Below, piece after piece: positions 17,797 to 25,607 of a DNA stretch of 64,000 bases (positions are counted from its first letter, which is position 1; every line of letters starts with the position of its first letter). The notes beneath the pieces were generated by a model. The model was not told the origin of the DNA. It made no database searches and saw only the letters and a list, made by a program, of their open reading frames with translations. Location: assembly GCA_910579435.1 (NCBI GenBank), contig CAJTVF010000003.1:34085-98084 (forward strand), written 5' to 3'. Source of the stretch: an uncultured Oscillibacter sp. (GTDB lineage: Bacteria; Bacillota; Clostridia; Oscillospirales; Oscillospiraceae). A program made the translations under genes and the position numbers.

Positions 17797-18629
17797 GCGA
17801 GCAGACCGCCGCCGTCCGCTACAGCGAGCGGGAAATTGGGGAGATGGATACCCAGGAGCTCCTCCGGCTCTACAAGGAGACGGGGGACGAAAGCCTGAAA
17901 TGGCCCCTGGTCCTGCGGTACGAGGGGCTGATTAAGAACGCCGCCATGCAGATTCGGGGCGTGTACAGCAGCTTTGCCCAGATTGACGATATTATCAATG
18001 AGGGAATCATCACCCTCCTGGGGGCCATCGACAAATTCGACCCGGACAAGGGCGTGAAGTTCGAGACCTATGTCTCCAAGCGCATCCGGGGCATGGTCAT
18101 CGACCTGGCCCGGAAGCAGGACTGGATTCCCCGGAACGTCCGCAAGCGGGCCAAGGAGATTGACCTGGCCTCGGCGGAGCTGTCCGCCTCCCTGGGGCGG
18201 AGCCCCACCGACGGGGAGATTGCGGAGCACCTGGGCATTACCCCGGAGCGGTATCAGAAGGACGCCGCCAACATCGCGCTGAGCAATGTCCTCTCCCTGG
18301 ATGTGCTGATGGACACCCGGGAGACCGCGGGCTATCCCATGGAGGTCCCCTCCAGCGACGCCCAGAGCCAGCCGGAGCTGGTGCTCCAGGAACGGGAGAT
18401 GCAGCGGGCCCTGGCCCAGGGCATCGCCTCCCTGCGGGAGAATGAGCAGATCGTCCTCTCGCTGTACTATGAACGGAACCTGCACCTGAAGGAGATCGCC
18501 CAGGTGATGGAGCTCAGCGAGCCCCGTATTTCGCAGATCCACACCCGGGCCATCCAGAAGCTGCGGACCTATATGGAAAACTATCTGGACGACGAACCGA
18601 AGCCGAAACCTAAGAGGAAGAAGGGATAA
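17793..18629 (+). CDS. fliA: RNA polymerase sigma factor FliA/SigD (sigma-28)
   Basis: This 278-residue protein is the flagellar sigma factor for late genes. Region 2 is seen around DDIINEGIITLLGAIDKFDP (residues about 66-85) and FETYVSKRIRGMVIDLAR, region 3 around residues 120-165, and the region 4 helix-turn-helix at LKEIAQVMELSEPRISQIH (about 231-249). The ATGA overlap with flhA shows coupled translation. Its anti-sigma factor FlgM is encoded at 53.8 kb, behind a promoter of sigma-28 type. Confidence 0.96.
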   Translation: MSEQTAAVRYSEREIGEMDTQELLRLYKETGDESLKWPLVLRYEGLIKNAAMQIRGVYSSFAQIDDIINEGIITLLGAIDKFDPDKGVKFETYVSKRIRGMVIDLARKQDWIPRNVRKRAKEIDLASAELSASLGRSPTDGEIAEHLGITPERYQKDAANIALSNVLSLDVLMDTRETAGYPMEVPSSDAQSQPELVLQEREMQRALAQGIASLRENEQIVLSLYYERNLHLKEIAQVMELSEPRISQIHTRAIQKLRTYMENYLDDEPKPKPKRKKG

Positions 18630-18631
18630 CC

Positions 18632-19402
18632 GTGTATAAGGGCTTTTACAATCTGACCTCCGCCATGCTGACGCACCAGAACAACCTGAATGTCATCGGA
18701 AACAATATGGTGAACATCTCCACGGCGGGCTATAAGCAGGACCGCTACGTAGCCACAACCTTTGACGACGTGATGTACAGCCGGCTGACGGTTAATGAGA
18801 GCAGCGGCACGGAGATCGGCCGGCAGAGCTACATAAGGGCGGCCAGCGAGATCTACACCGACTACAGCCAGGGCATTCCGGAGCCCACGGAGCTGCCCCT
18901 GGACTTTGCCATCGTGGGGGACGGCTTCTTCGCCGTCCAGGACCCGGAGGGCAACGTGGGATACACCCGGATGGGCAACTTCAGCCTGGACGACGAGGGC
19001 TATCTCTGCCTCCCCGGCTTCGGCCAGGTGCTGGACCCCCAGGGCCAGCCCATTTACCTGGGCACCGACAAAATCCGGGGCGACAGCCAGGGCGTCATTT
19101 ACTTTGACCAGCCGCCGGAGCAGGGCGGGGGCGCCGCCATCGGCCAGCTGGGGGTCTACAGCTTTGAGGACAACCAGGCCCTGGAGCGGAACGACCGGGG
19201 GCTCTTCACCGGGGAGGGCGCCCAGCAGAGCACGGATTTCCAGATTTGGAACAAGTATCTGGAGCGCTCCAACAGCGACATGGTCAAGCAGATGACGGAA
19301 ATGATTACCTACCAGCGGGCGCTGCAAAGCGCTGCCCAGGTCACGAAGATGTATGACCAGCTGATGACCAAGGCCACCAGCGACGTCGGCCGCTTCGCCT
19401 AA
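18632..19402 (+). CDS. Flagellar rod protein, FlgF/FlhO-like
   Basis: This is one of two tandem rod-type proteins. The 256-residue product has the N-terminal rod signature (LTHQNNLNVIGNNMVNISTAGYKQ, positions about 11-34) and a C-terminal helix SDMVKQMTEMITYQRALQSA. Such proteins form the distal rod below the hook. The start is GTG 18632, three bases after fliA. FlgF and FlgG cannot be separated confidently without alignment; the gene order matches flhO-flhP of Bacillus. Confidence 0.87.
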   Translation: MYKGFYNLTSAMLTHQNNLNVIGNNMVNISTAGYKQDRYVATTFDDVMYSRLTVNESSGTEIGRQSYIRAASEIYTDYSQGIPEPTELPLDFAIVGDGFFAVQDPEGNVGYTRMGNFSLDDEGYLCLPGFGQVLDPQGQPIYLGTDKIRGDSQGVIYFDQPPEQGGGAAIGQLGVYSFEDNQALERNDRGLFTGEGAQQSTDFQIWNKYLERSNSDMVKQMTEMITYQRALQSAAQVTKMYDQLMTKATSDVGRFA

Positions 19403-19413
19403 GGAGGAAGCCT

Positions 19414-20196
19414 ATGAACCAATCCTTTTTCATCGCGGCCGTGGGGGCCCACCAGCAGCTGAAGCGGCTGGGAGTCCACGGAAACAACATTGCCAACCTG
19501 AACACCTACGGCTTCCGGGCGGAGAAGAGCCGCTTCGCCGCCTTGATGTACGACGACGTCAAGAGCGTCGGGACCGCGACGGAAGGCGCCGGAGAGGGAG
19601 CCGACGGCTTCGAGATGCTTCCCTCCGGCGTGGGCGCGGCGCTGTGGACCACGGACACGGACTTCAAGAGCGGCGCTCTGGAGGAGACCCGGCGGGACCA
19701 GGACTACGCCATCGCGGGGGAGGGCTTCTTCGCCATCGCGGACCTGGTCACGGGAGAGATTACCCTCACCCGGAACGGCGGCTTTGTGATTTCCGAGCTG
19801 ATGCGGCCCACCGGCGAGGTGGACGAGAACGGTCAGGAGATTCAGGAGCGAATTTATTACCTCTCCGACAACGAGGGGCGCTTCGTTCTCAGCGAGACGG
19901 GGGGCATGATTGAGGTGGAGGACGAGCACGCGCCCCAGCCCGTGGGTATCTTCGACTATATGAACTACGATGGCATGGAGCACGTGTACGACACCCGCTT
20001 CCAAGCCGTGGAGAAGAACGGGAGCATCCGCCAGGGCGGAGGAACGCTGATGCGGGGCTTCATAGAGATGTCCAACGCGGACCTGGCGGAGGAGATGACC
20101 AAGGTCATCGAGTCCCAGCGCGCCTATGGCATGGCGCTGAAAATGGTGCAGACCTCTGATGAGATTGAGACGACTATCAACAGTCTGCGCGGTTGA
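19414..20196 (+). CDS. Flagellar rod protein, FlgG/FlhP-like
   Basis: The second rod protein has 260 residues, with the N-terminal signature LGVHGNNIANLNTYGFRAEK (about 22-41) and a C-terminal partner helix ADLAEEMTKVIESQRAYGMA. AAGGAGG precedes ATG 19414. It follows its paralogue by 12 bases and precedes cheC. The pair likely makes consecutive rod layers. Confidence 0.87.
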   Translation: MNQSFFIAAVGAHQQLKRLGVHGNNIANLNTYGFRAEKSRFAALMYDDVKSVGTATEGAGEGADGFEMLPSGVGAALWTTDTDFKSGALEETRRDQDYAIAGEGFFAIADLVTGEITLTRNGGFVISELMRPTGEVDENGQEIQERIYYLSDNEGRFVLSETGGMIEVEDEHAPQPVGIFDYMNYDGMEHVYDTRFQAVEKNGSIRQGGGTLMRGFIEMSNADLAEEMTKVIESQRAYGMALKMVQTSDEIETTINSLRG

Positions 20197-20210
20197 GAGG
20201 GAGGTAGAGA

Positions 20211-20840
20211 ATGACCATAAAAAGCTATGACGAGCTCAGCTCCCTGGAGCTGGACACCCTGAAGGAGATCGGCAGCATCGGCACCGGCAACGCGGCCACC
20301 AGCCTGTCGGCTCTCATCGGGATGCCGGTGCGCATCCAGCAGCCGGAGGTCCGCATCATGGAGTACAATGAAGCCATCGAGTGGATCGGCGGCCCGGAGC
20401 CCATTACCGCCGGCGCGCTGGTGGGGATGAGCGGGCAGCTCAGCGGCATCATGCTGTCGGTGCAGCAGATGGATTTTGTAAACCTGGTGCTGGAGAGCAT
20501 GATGGGAAAAACCATCCAGGATTACATGGAGCTGGAAGAGCTGGAGCGCTCCGCCCTGATCGAGGTGGGCAACATCATGATCTCTACCTTTATCAACGCC
20601 CTCAGCGGCTTGGCGGGTATCGAGATCAACCTGACGGTCCCTGCCTTTACCGTGGATATGCAGGGCGCTATCATGGCCGTGCCCATGGCGGAGTACGGCG
20701 GACAGTCCAATTATATCATGACCATCGGCGGAAACTTTATTTGCAATGGAAAGGAGATTCCCTGCCGTTTGCTGTTGTCGCCGGATATTCGGTCGCTGAA
20801 CTTTTTGTTAAGGAAGCTGGGCGTGAACAGTGGAGAGTAA
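20211..20840 (+). CDS. cheC: CheY-P phosphatase CheC
   Basis: CheC dephosphorylates CheY and partners with CheD in the Bacillus-type adaptation loop. The 209-residue protein shows the duplicated CheC architecture. The second active site is intact (Glu118 and Asn121 in LIEVGN), but the first reads LKEIGS, with Ser22 in place of the usual Asn after Glu19, so it is probably a one-site phosphatase. It overlaps cheD by 11 bases. Confidence 0.93.
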   Translation: MTIKSYDELSSLELDTLKEIGSIGTGNAATSLSALIGMPVRIQQPEVRIMEYNEAIEWIGGPEPITAGALVGMSGQLSGIMLSVQQMDFVNLVLESMMGKTIQDYMELEELERSALIEVGNIMISTFINALSGLAGIEINLTVPAFTVDMQGAIMAVPMAEYGGQSNYIMTIGGNFICNGKEIPCRLLLSPDIRSLNFLLRKLGVNSGE

Positions 20841-21309
20841 GATCACAGTTGGAATTGCGGACATGAAAATGGCAAAGGGCGGCGGCATGCTGATCACCTA
20901 CGCCCTGGGGTCCTGCATCGGGATCTGCCTGTATGATCAGAAAATCAAGCTGGCGGCGCTGATCCACATTATGCTGCCGCTGAATATGGAGCCGGGCCGG
21001 AAGAACACCATGAAGTACGCCGACACCGGCATCCGGGAGACGCTGAAAATGATGGAGGCCAAGGGGGCGTCCCGGTCCCGCATCACGGCGAAGATCGCCG
21101 GCGGGGCCAAGATGTTCGAGATCAGCGGCGGAAACCTGGGGAACATTGGCCAGCGCAACATCGAAAGCGTCCATATGCACCTGAAGCGGGAGGGCATCCA
21201 GCTCCTGAAGGAGGATGTAGGCGGCTCCGTCGCTCGGACGCTGCTGTTCGATCCCGCCACCGGGCAGGCGTGCGTCCGGTGCTACGGTCGGCCGGAAATG
21301 ATTATTTGA
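20830..21309 (+). CDS. cheD: Chemoreceptor glutamine deamidase CheD
   Basis: CheD deamidates receptor glutamines and binds CheC. The 159-residue protein has the catalytic cysteine Cys29 in YALGSCIGIC, His46 in LIHIMLP and the family segment KIAGGAKMFEI. The start is GTG 20830 inside the end of cheC. The cheC-cheD overlap supports stoichiometric synthesis of the partners. Confidence 0.95.
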   Translation: MESKITVGIADMKMAKGGGMLITYALGSCIGICLYDQKIKLAALIHIMLPLNMEPGRKNTMKYADTGIRETLKMMEAKGASRSRITAKIAGGAKMFEISGGNLGNIGQRNIESVHMHLKREGIQLLKEDVGGSVARTLLFDPATGQACVRCYGRPEMII

Positions 21310-21364
21310 CCGGCCTGGGGAATATTTGTATGAGATAGAGATACCACTGAAAGGAGTGTTCGGA

Positions 21365-22297
21365 ATGTTGTTGGAAGAGGACAAGCGGGGCATTTTGCTG
21401 GAATCGGGCACAAATGAGATCGAGGTCATGGAGTTCACCATCAATGAGAGCCTGTACGGCATCAATGTGGCGAAGGTCAAGGAGATTCTGGTCTCCCAGC
21501 CGGTGAAGCACATGCCCCATGCCCACCCGGCTGTGGAGGGCATCTTCAAGCCCAGAGACAAGGTAATCACGGTGGTGGACCTGCCGACCTACCTGCTGGG
21601 AGAGGTCGGGGAAAAGAAAAGCAAGGACCTGTTCATCATCACTAATTTCAACAAGATGAACATTGCCTTTCGTGTCCACACGGTGGTGGGCATCAGCCGC
21701 ATCTCCTGGAAGAGCATTCAGAAGCCGGATAAGACCGTGGCCGGAGGGAACGAGGGCATCGCCACGGGCATTGCCCAGTGCGGCGACGACCTGGTGACCA
21801 TTCTGGACTTTGAGAAGATCGTGGCGGAGATCGCCCCGGAGACCACCATCCAGATGTCCGAGATCGACCAGCTGGGCGAGCGGAAGCGGAGCGACGCCGT
21901 CATCCTGGTGGCGGAGGATTCCGTGCTTCTGAGCAAGATGATCGAGGAGGCCCTCCATAAGTCCGGCTATGTCAACACCCGGATGTTTCCTGACGGAAGC
22001 AAGCTGTGGGAGTTCCTCAACAGCCTGCGGGGCCGCGATAACCTCGACGACGAGGCGGCGCTGATCATCACCGACATCGAGATGCCCCAGATGGACGGCC
22101 ACCGGCTGACTAAGCTGGTGAAGGACGACAAGGACTTCAAGCACCTGCCGCTGATTATCTTCTCCTCCCTGATCACGGAGGAAATGCGCCGCAAGGGCAA
22201 GGAGCTGGGCGCCGACGAGCAGATGAGCAAGCCGGAGATCGGACATTTGGTCCGGGTCATTGACCACCTGCTGGAAGAAACCGGGCGGCGGGAATAA
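21365..22297 (+). CDS. cheV: Coupling/response-regulator protein CheV
   Basis: CheV joins a CheW-like coupling domain (residues about 15-165) to a receiver domain (about 185-305) with an acidic pocket VAEDS and a phospho-acceptor in IITDIEMPQMDG. It couples receptors to CheA and helps adaptation. ATG 21365 follows AAAGGAG at 21350-21356; an upstream in-frame ATG at 21326 has no site. The product has 310 residues, a normal length. Confidence 0.94.
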   Translation: MLLEEDKRGILLESGTNEIEVMEFTINESLYGINVAKVKEILVSQPVKHMPHAHPAVEGIFKPRDKVITVVDLPTYLLGEVGEKKSKDLFIITNFNKMNIAFRVHTVVGISRISWKSIQKPDKTVAGGNEGIATGIAQCGDDLVTILDFEKIVAEIAPETTIQMSEIDQLGERKRSDAVILVAEDSVLLSKMIEEALHKSGYVNTRMFPDGSKLWEFLNSLRGRDNLDDEAALIITDIEMPQMDGHRLTKLVKDDKDFKHLPLIIFSSLITEEMRRKGKELGADEQMSKPEIGHLVRVIDHLLEETGRRE

Positions 22298-22312
22298 TCG
22301 CGGAGGGATATC

Positions 22313-23623
22313 ATGAGCAGTAAATATATCGTAAGGCAGCCGATCAAGGACTCCGAGGGGAAGATATTGGGGCATGAGATCCTGTACCATGGGGAGAACC
22401 AGGCGTTTACCGTGGAGAATCCCCAGGCCAGGGAATTTGCCTCTGCCGATACGATTTACAGCTTCCTCACTCAGAACAGCACGACGACGCTGAGAGGTTC
22501 CTTGAACTTCATGACTTTCACGACTACGCTGCTGATGAAGAAGACGCCCCGGCTGTTCGACAAATCGGAGCTTGTAATCCAGATCAACGACAGCGTTATT
22601 ATCCATCCGCTGTCCATGCACTTTGTCAACCAGTTTGCAAAAGAGGGCTATAAGGTGGCGGTGAACGAGTTCCAGTTTGCCCCCCGGTATCTGGCCCTGC
22701 TGGACAGCATTGATTACATCAAGGTGAACATCCAGAGCACGCCGGAGCTGGCTATGCACAACATTGTGGAAGTGGCCCACAGTATGCAGAAAAAGTGCAT
22801 CGTCACCAGTATCGACACGGAGGAGCAGTACCGCAAGGCGCTGCTGCTGAAGGCCGACGGGCTGGAGGGCGCCTACGTGGCCGAGCAGATGACCACCCGG
22901 GTCCACTCCAGCGCGTATCTCCAGTCCAGCTTCTTCCGCCTGATGGTAGCCATCACCCGGGATGAGCCGGACGTGGACGAGATCGAGCAGCTGATCTCCA
23001 TGGACGCCAGCCTGACCTACAACCTGCTGAAGGTGGCCAACTCCGCCTATTTCGCCCTGCGGAATCGGGCCACGACGGTCCATCAGGCCATCATGACCCT
23101 GGGACTCGGGCAGCTGAAGCAGTGGATTTACCTCCTCAGCGCCAGCGTCAGCACCGAGTCCGCCGAGGCCGGGACCGAGGAATTCCTGAAGCGCTCCTTC
23201 ATGCGGGCCTCCTTCTGCAAGGAGCTGATGAAGTACGCCAAGAATATGCCGATCTCTCCGGCGGAGGCCTATTTGATGGGCATGTTCTCCACGCTGAACC
23301 ACCTGGTGGACGCCCCCCTGGAGGAGATCCTGGAGGAGCTGCCCGTGGCGGACGAGGTGCGGAATGCCCTCACCAAGAAAGAGGGCCGCTGCGGCAAGCT
23401 CTACGAGCTGCTGCTGAGTTATGAGACGGCCAACTGGAACGCTATCACCTCCCTGGCGGAGGAGCTGGGCATTCCCAACCAGATCCTGACCAACGTGTAC
23501 TTCACCTGCATGGAGAACGTCAACGTCCTCTGGGAGCAGCTGAGCAGCGTCGCCCCCGACGCGGGGCCGGAAACGGCGCCCGCTCCGGAAACGGCGTCTG
23601 CGGCGCCGGAGAGCGGCGAGTAA
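22313..23623 (+). CDS. Degenerate EAL plus HDOD domain protein (YuxH/CdgJ type)
   Basis: The 436-residue protein has an N-terminal EAL-fold domain (residues about 3-190) beginning RQPIKDSEGKILGHEILY, without an E-A-L triad or the metal-binding acidic residues expected of an active c-di-GMP phosphodiesterase. A HDOD domain follows (about 205-400; ISMDASLTYNLLKVANSAYF and HQAIMTLGLGQLKQWIYLL). Related proteins in other bacteria affect motility. It is the last gene before a terminator and is co-oriented with cheV. A short Ala/Pro/Glu tail ends the protein. Likely regulatory rather than catalytic. Confidence 0.88.
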   Translation: MSSKYIVRQPIKDSEGKILGHEILYHGENQAFTVENPQAREFASADTIYSFLTQNSTTTLRGSLNFMTFTTTLLMKKTPRLFDKSELVIQINDSVIIHPLSMHFVNQFAKEGYKVAVNEFQFAPRYLALLDSIDYIKVNIQSTPELAMHNIVEVAHSMQKKCIVTSIDTEEQYRKALLLKADGLEGAYVAEQMTTRVHSSAYLQSSFFRLMVAITRDEPDVDEIEQLISMDASLTYNLLKVANSAYFALRNRATTVHQAIMTLGLGQLKQWIYLLSASVSTESAEAGTEEFLKRSFMRASFCKELMKYAKNMPISPAEAYLMGMFSTLNHLVDAPLEEILEELPVADEVRNALTKKEGRCGKLYELLLSYETANWNAITSLAEELGIPNQILTNVYFTCMENVNVLWEQLSSVAPDAGPETAPAPETASAAPESGE

Positions 23624-23656
23624 GCGGGGAGAGGGACGCAGGATGCGTAATTTGAA

Positions 23657-23696
23657 CAGCCCGGCGAACCGTGATTTCGCCGGGCTGAACAAATTT
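23657..23696 (+). terminator. Intrinsic terminator of the main fla/che run
   Basis: CAGCCCGGCGAA pairs perfectly with TTCGCCGGGCTG across a seven-base loop and is followed by AACAAATTTTTGG. It lies 34 bases after the HDOD gene stop. Confidence 0.85.
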
Positions 23697-23812
23697 TTGG
23701 AGCGCCGGCGCAAATGAGTTGAACATTCCGCGGGACCATGGTAAAATAAGACAGTAGAGGCGGCTAACCGCCCCGAAGCCGGCGGAGGTCCCGGCGCACA
23801 GCGCGGCGGCCC

Positions 23813-23842
23813 AGAAAAAAGGAGGCCCCAAGCGGGGCCTCC
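23813..23842 (-). terminator. Intrinsic terminator of the parA-comFB-like operon
   Basis: On the minus strand GGAGGCCCC and GGGGCCTCC form a stem with a four-base loop followed by six T residues. It lies 27 bases past the stop of the ComFB-domain gene. Confidence 0.85.
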
Positions 23843-23868
23843 TTCCCGAAGGAGCGGGCGAACGCCGC

Positions 23869-24606
23869 TTACTCCGGCCGGGAATGGTGGGGCGTGAGCA
23901 TGACCTTTTTGCAGGCCTGGATGAGCTGGGCGGTGACGTCGCTGGCGAAGCGGCTCTCGTAGACGGTAAGGCGGGGGACCCGCTCGTTCTGGCTCAGGAC
24001 CACGTACTTGGGAGGCAGATGGTTCAGGGCGTAGGCCCGGACGTCTACCCGGCAGGTGTCGCAGCAGCAGATGCCGAACATCTTCATGTACTCATCCGCC
24101 TTTTCCTCCACCAGGAGCTGCATGACGTTGATATAGCTGGGGTTCTCCTCTTCCGGAACAGGCTGGGGAGCGGGGGCCTCCTGGACCGGCGCAGCGGGCG
24201 ATTCCTGGGCGGAAGCCGCGCGCGGAGCGGGAGCCTCCTGGGGTGCGGGGACTTCCTTCTGGATAGGGGCCTCCTGCTGAACAGGAGCGGGCTGCCGGCT
24301 GGGAGCCTCCTGCTGGACGGGGGGCTTGGAGGAGGGAGCGGCTGCCTCCAGCTCCGCCTCCAGAGCGTCCTTGATCTGGGAGGAGACGGCGGCGTCGGCG
24401 GTGATGGAGGAAATGATGGGGGCTACCGGCGCGGCGTGGGCGGGCTCCGCCTCCAGAGGGACGGCGGCCGCTTGAGGAGCGGCTTCCGCCTGGGGCGCGG
24501 CGGGCTCCGGTTTGGCTTCCGCCGCCTGGGGCTCGGGCGCGCTGCCGCGGTTTTTGCTGAGCAGGTTCATTACATGAGCGGTTTTGCTGCTGTTGTTGGA
24601 TGCCAT
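23869..24606 (-). CDS. ComFB-domain protein with long Pro/Ala/Glu linker
   Basis: The 245-residue protein has a short N-terminal segment (residues 1-20), a disordered Pro/Ala/Glu/Gln region (about 20-155) and a C-terminal ComFB-like domain (about 158-243): YINVMQLLVEEKADEYMK, the cysteine cluster CCCDTC at 180-185, ALNHLPPKYVV, and a final helix with VTAQLIQACKKVM. ComFB proteins have been reported as cyclic-dinucleotide receptors linked to motility; whether this one binds is untested. It follows the ParA gene by 38 bases on the same transcript. The long linker is unusual; ordinary ComFB is about 100 residues. Confidence 0.8.
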   Translation of the reverse strand: MASNNSSKTAHVMNLLSKNRGSAPEPQAAEAKPEPAAPQAEAAPQAAAVPLEAEPAHAAPVAPIISSITADAAVSSQIKDALEAELEAAAPSSKPPVQQEAPSRQPAPVQQEAPIQKEVPAPQEAPAPRAASAQESPAAPVQEAPAPQPVPEEENPSYINVMQLLVEEKADEYMKMFGICCCDTCRVDVRAYALNHLPPKYVVLSQNERVPRLTVYESRFASDVTAQLIQACKKVMLTPHHSRPE

Positions 24607-24644
24607 AATAATCAGAACTCCTTTACATTAGAAAGATAAAACAG

Positions 24645-25442
24645 TCAGAACCATTTGCCCCGGGAAACGGAGCGGGGAGCCGGGAAGGCCGGGCCCGCCA
24701 CGGCGTCCACGATCTTCCTCAGGTCGGCGGAGGCCTTGGAGCCGGGCTGGTAAGTCAGGACGCTCTGCCCATGGGCGGGGGCCATGGCCACGCTGACGCT
24801 GCGGCGGACCTTGGTGCGGAACACCTGGCTGTCCAGCTGCTCCGCCACGGATTCCGCCAGGTCCAGAATCTCCCGGGAGAGGGTCAGGCGGCGGTCGTAC
24901 TTATTCAAGAGGATGCCCAGGACCTTCAGGTCCGGGTTGAAGGACTTGCGGACGGTTTCAATGGTGTCCTGGATTTGGGAGACGCCCACCAGGCTCAAAA
25001 CCTCCGCCTCCATGGGGACGACGAGGCCGGTGGAGGCCACGTAGGCGTTGATGGTCAGGATGTTCAGCGCCGGAGGGGTGTCGATGATGATGAAGTCGTA
25101 ATTGGGCTTCACCACATCCAGCTGCTGGGAGAGCATGAACTCCCGCCGGGGGGCCGTGAACTCCACCTCGGCGGTGGAGAGCATGATGTCCGAGGCGAGG
25201 ATATCGCCGTACTCCGTGTGGGAGATGGCCCGCTCGATGGGACAGGCGCCGGTGAGCACGTCGTAGACGGTCTTGCACTCGCCAATGTCCAGGCCCAGGG
25301 TGAAGCCGAGATTGCCCTGGGGGTCCAGATCGACGCCCAGGACCCGCGCGCCCCGCTGCTTCAGGCCGCAGACCAGCGCGGAAACGGTGGTGGTTTTGCC
25401 CACGCCGCCCTTTTGATTCGTGACAGTGATGACCTGTGTCAA
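24645..25442 (-). CDS. ParA/Soj-type ATPase
   Basis: The 265-residue protein is a deviant Walker ATPase: KGGVGKTTT near residues 10-18, Walker A-prime and DLDPQGN, and Walker B in FIIIDTPPALN. It lacks a DNA-binding N-terminal extension and resembles Soj/ParA more than FlhG, which would show an N-terminal activation motif. Partner ParB is not encoded here. Together with a ComFB-domain partner in a flagellar locus, it may position a polar or membrane structure, as ParA-like proteins do for flagella and chemotaxis arrays. Transcription probably starts between 25443 and 25520, where the minus strand has a TATAAT at 25496-25491 but no good -35 box. Confidence 0.88.
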   Translation of the reverse strand: MTQVITVTNQKGGVGKTTTVSALVCGLKQRGARVLGVDLDPQGNLGFTLGLDIGECKTVYDVLTGACPIERAISHTEYGDILASDIMLSTAEVEFTAPRREFMLSQQLDVVKPNYDFIIIDTPPALNILTINAYVASTGLVVPMEAEVLSLVGVSQIQDTIETVRKSFNPDLKVLGILLNKYDRRLTLSREILDLAESVAEQLDSQVFRTKVRRSVSVAMAPAHGQSVLTYQPGSKASADLRKIVDAVAGPAFPAPRSVSRGKWF

Positions 25443-25607
25443 AGGATTTTCCTCCTTACTGTAAAAACTAAACGGGGACCTCTTATTTTTATTATACTAT
25501 ATGTCGATAAAAAAACATAGAGGAATATCAAAAAAATTCTAAGTTCGATGGAACCGGGCCGGGAACGCCCGGACGCTATTGGAATCATTGAAAGGAGTTG
25601 TATCCTC

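Noticed and set aside
24645..25442. ParA ATPase as FlhG
   Set aside because: FlhF is missing, the gene is on the opposite strand, and the N-terminal FlhG activation motif is not seen; ParA/Soj type fits better.
25503..25510. GTCGATAA as a sigma-28 -10 element for fliD
   Set aside because: No TAAA-type -35 lies at the required distance; the nearest TAAA is 30 bases upstream.
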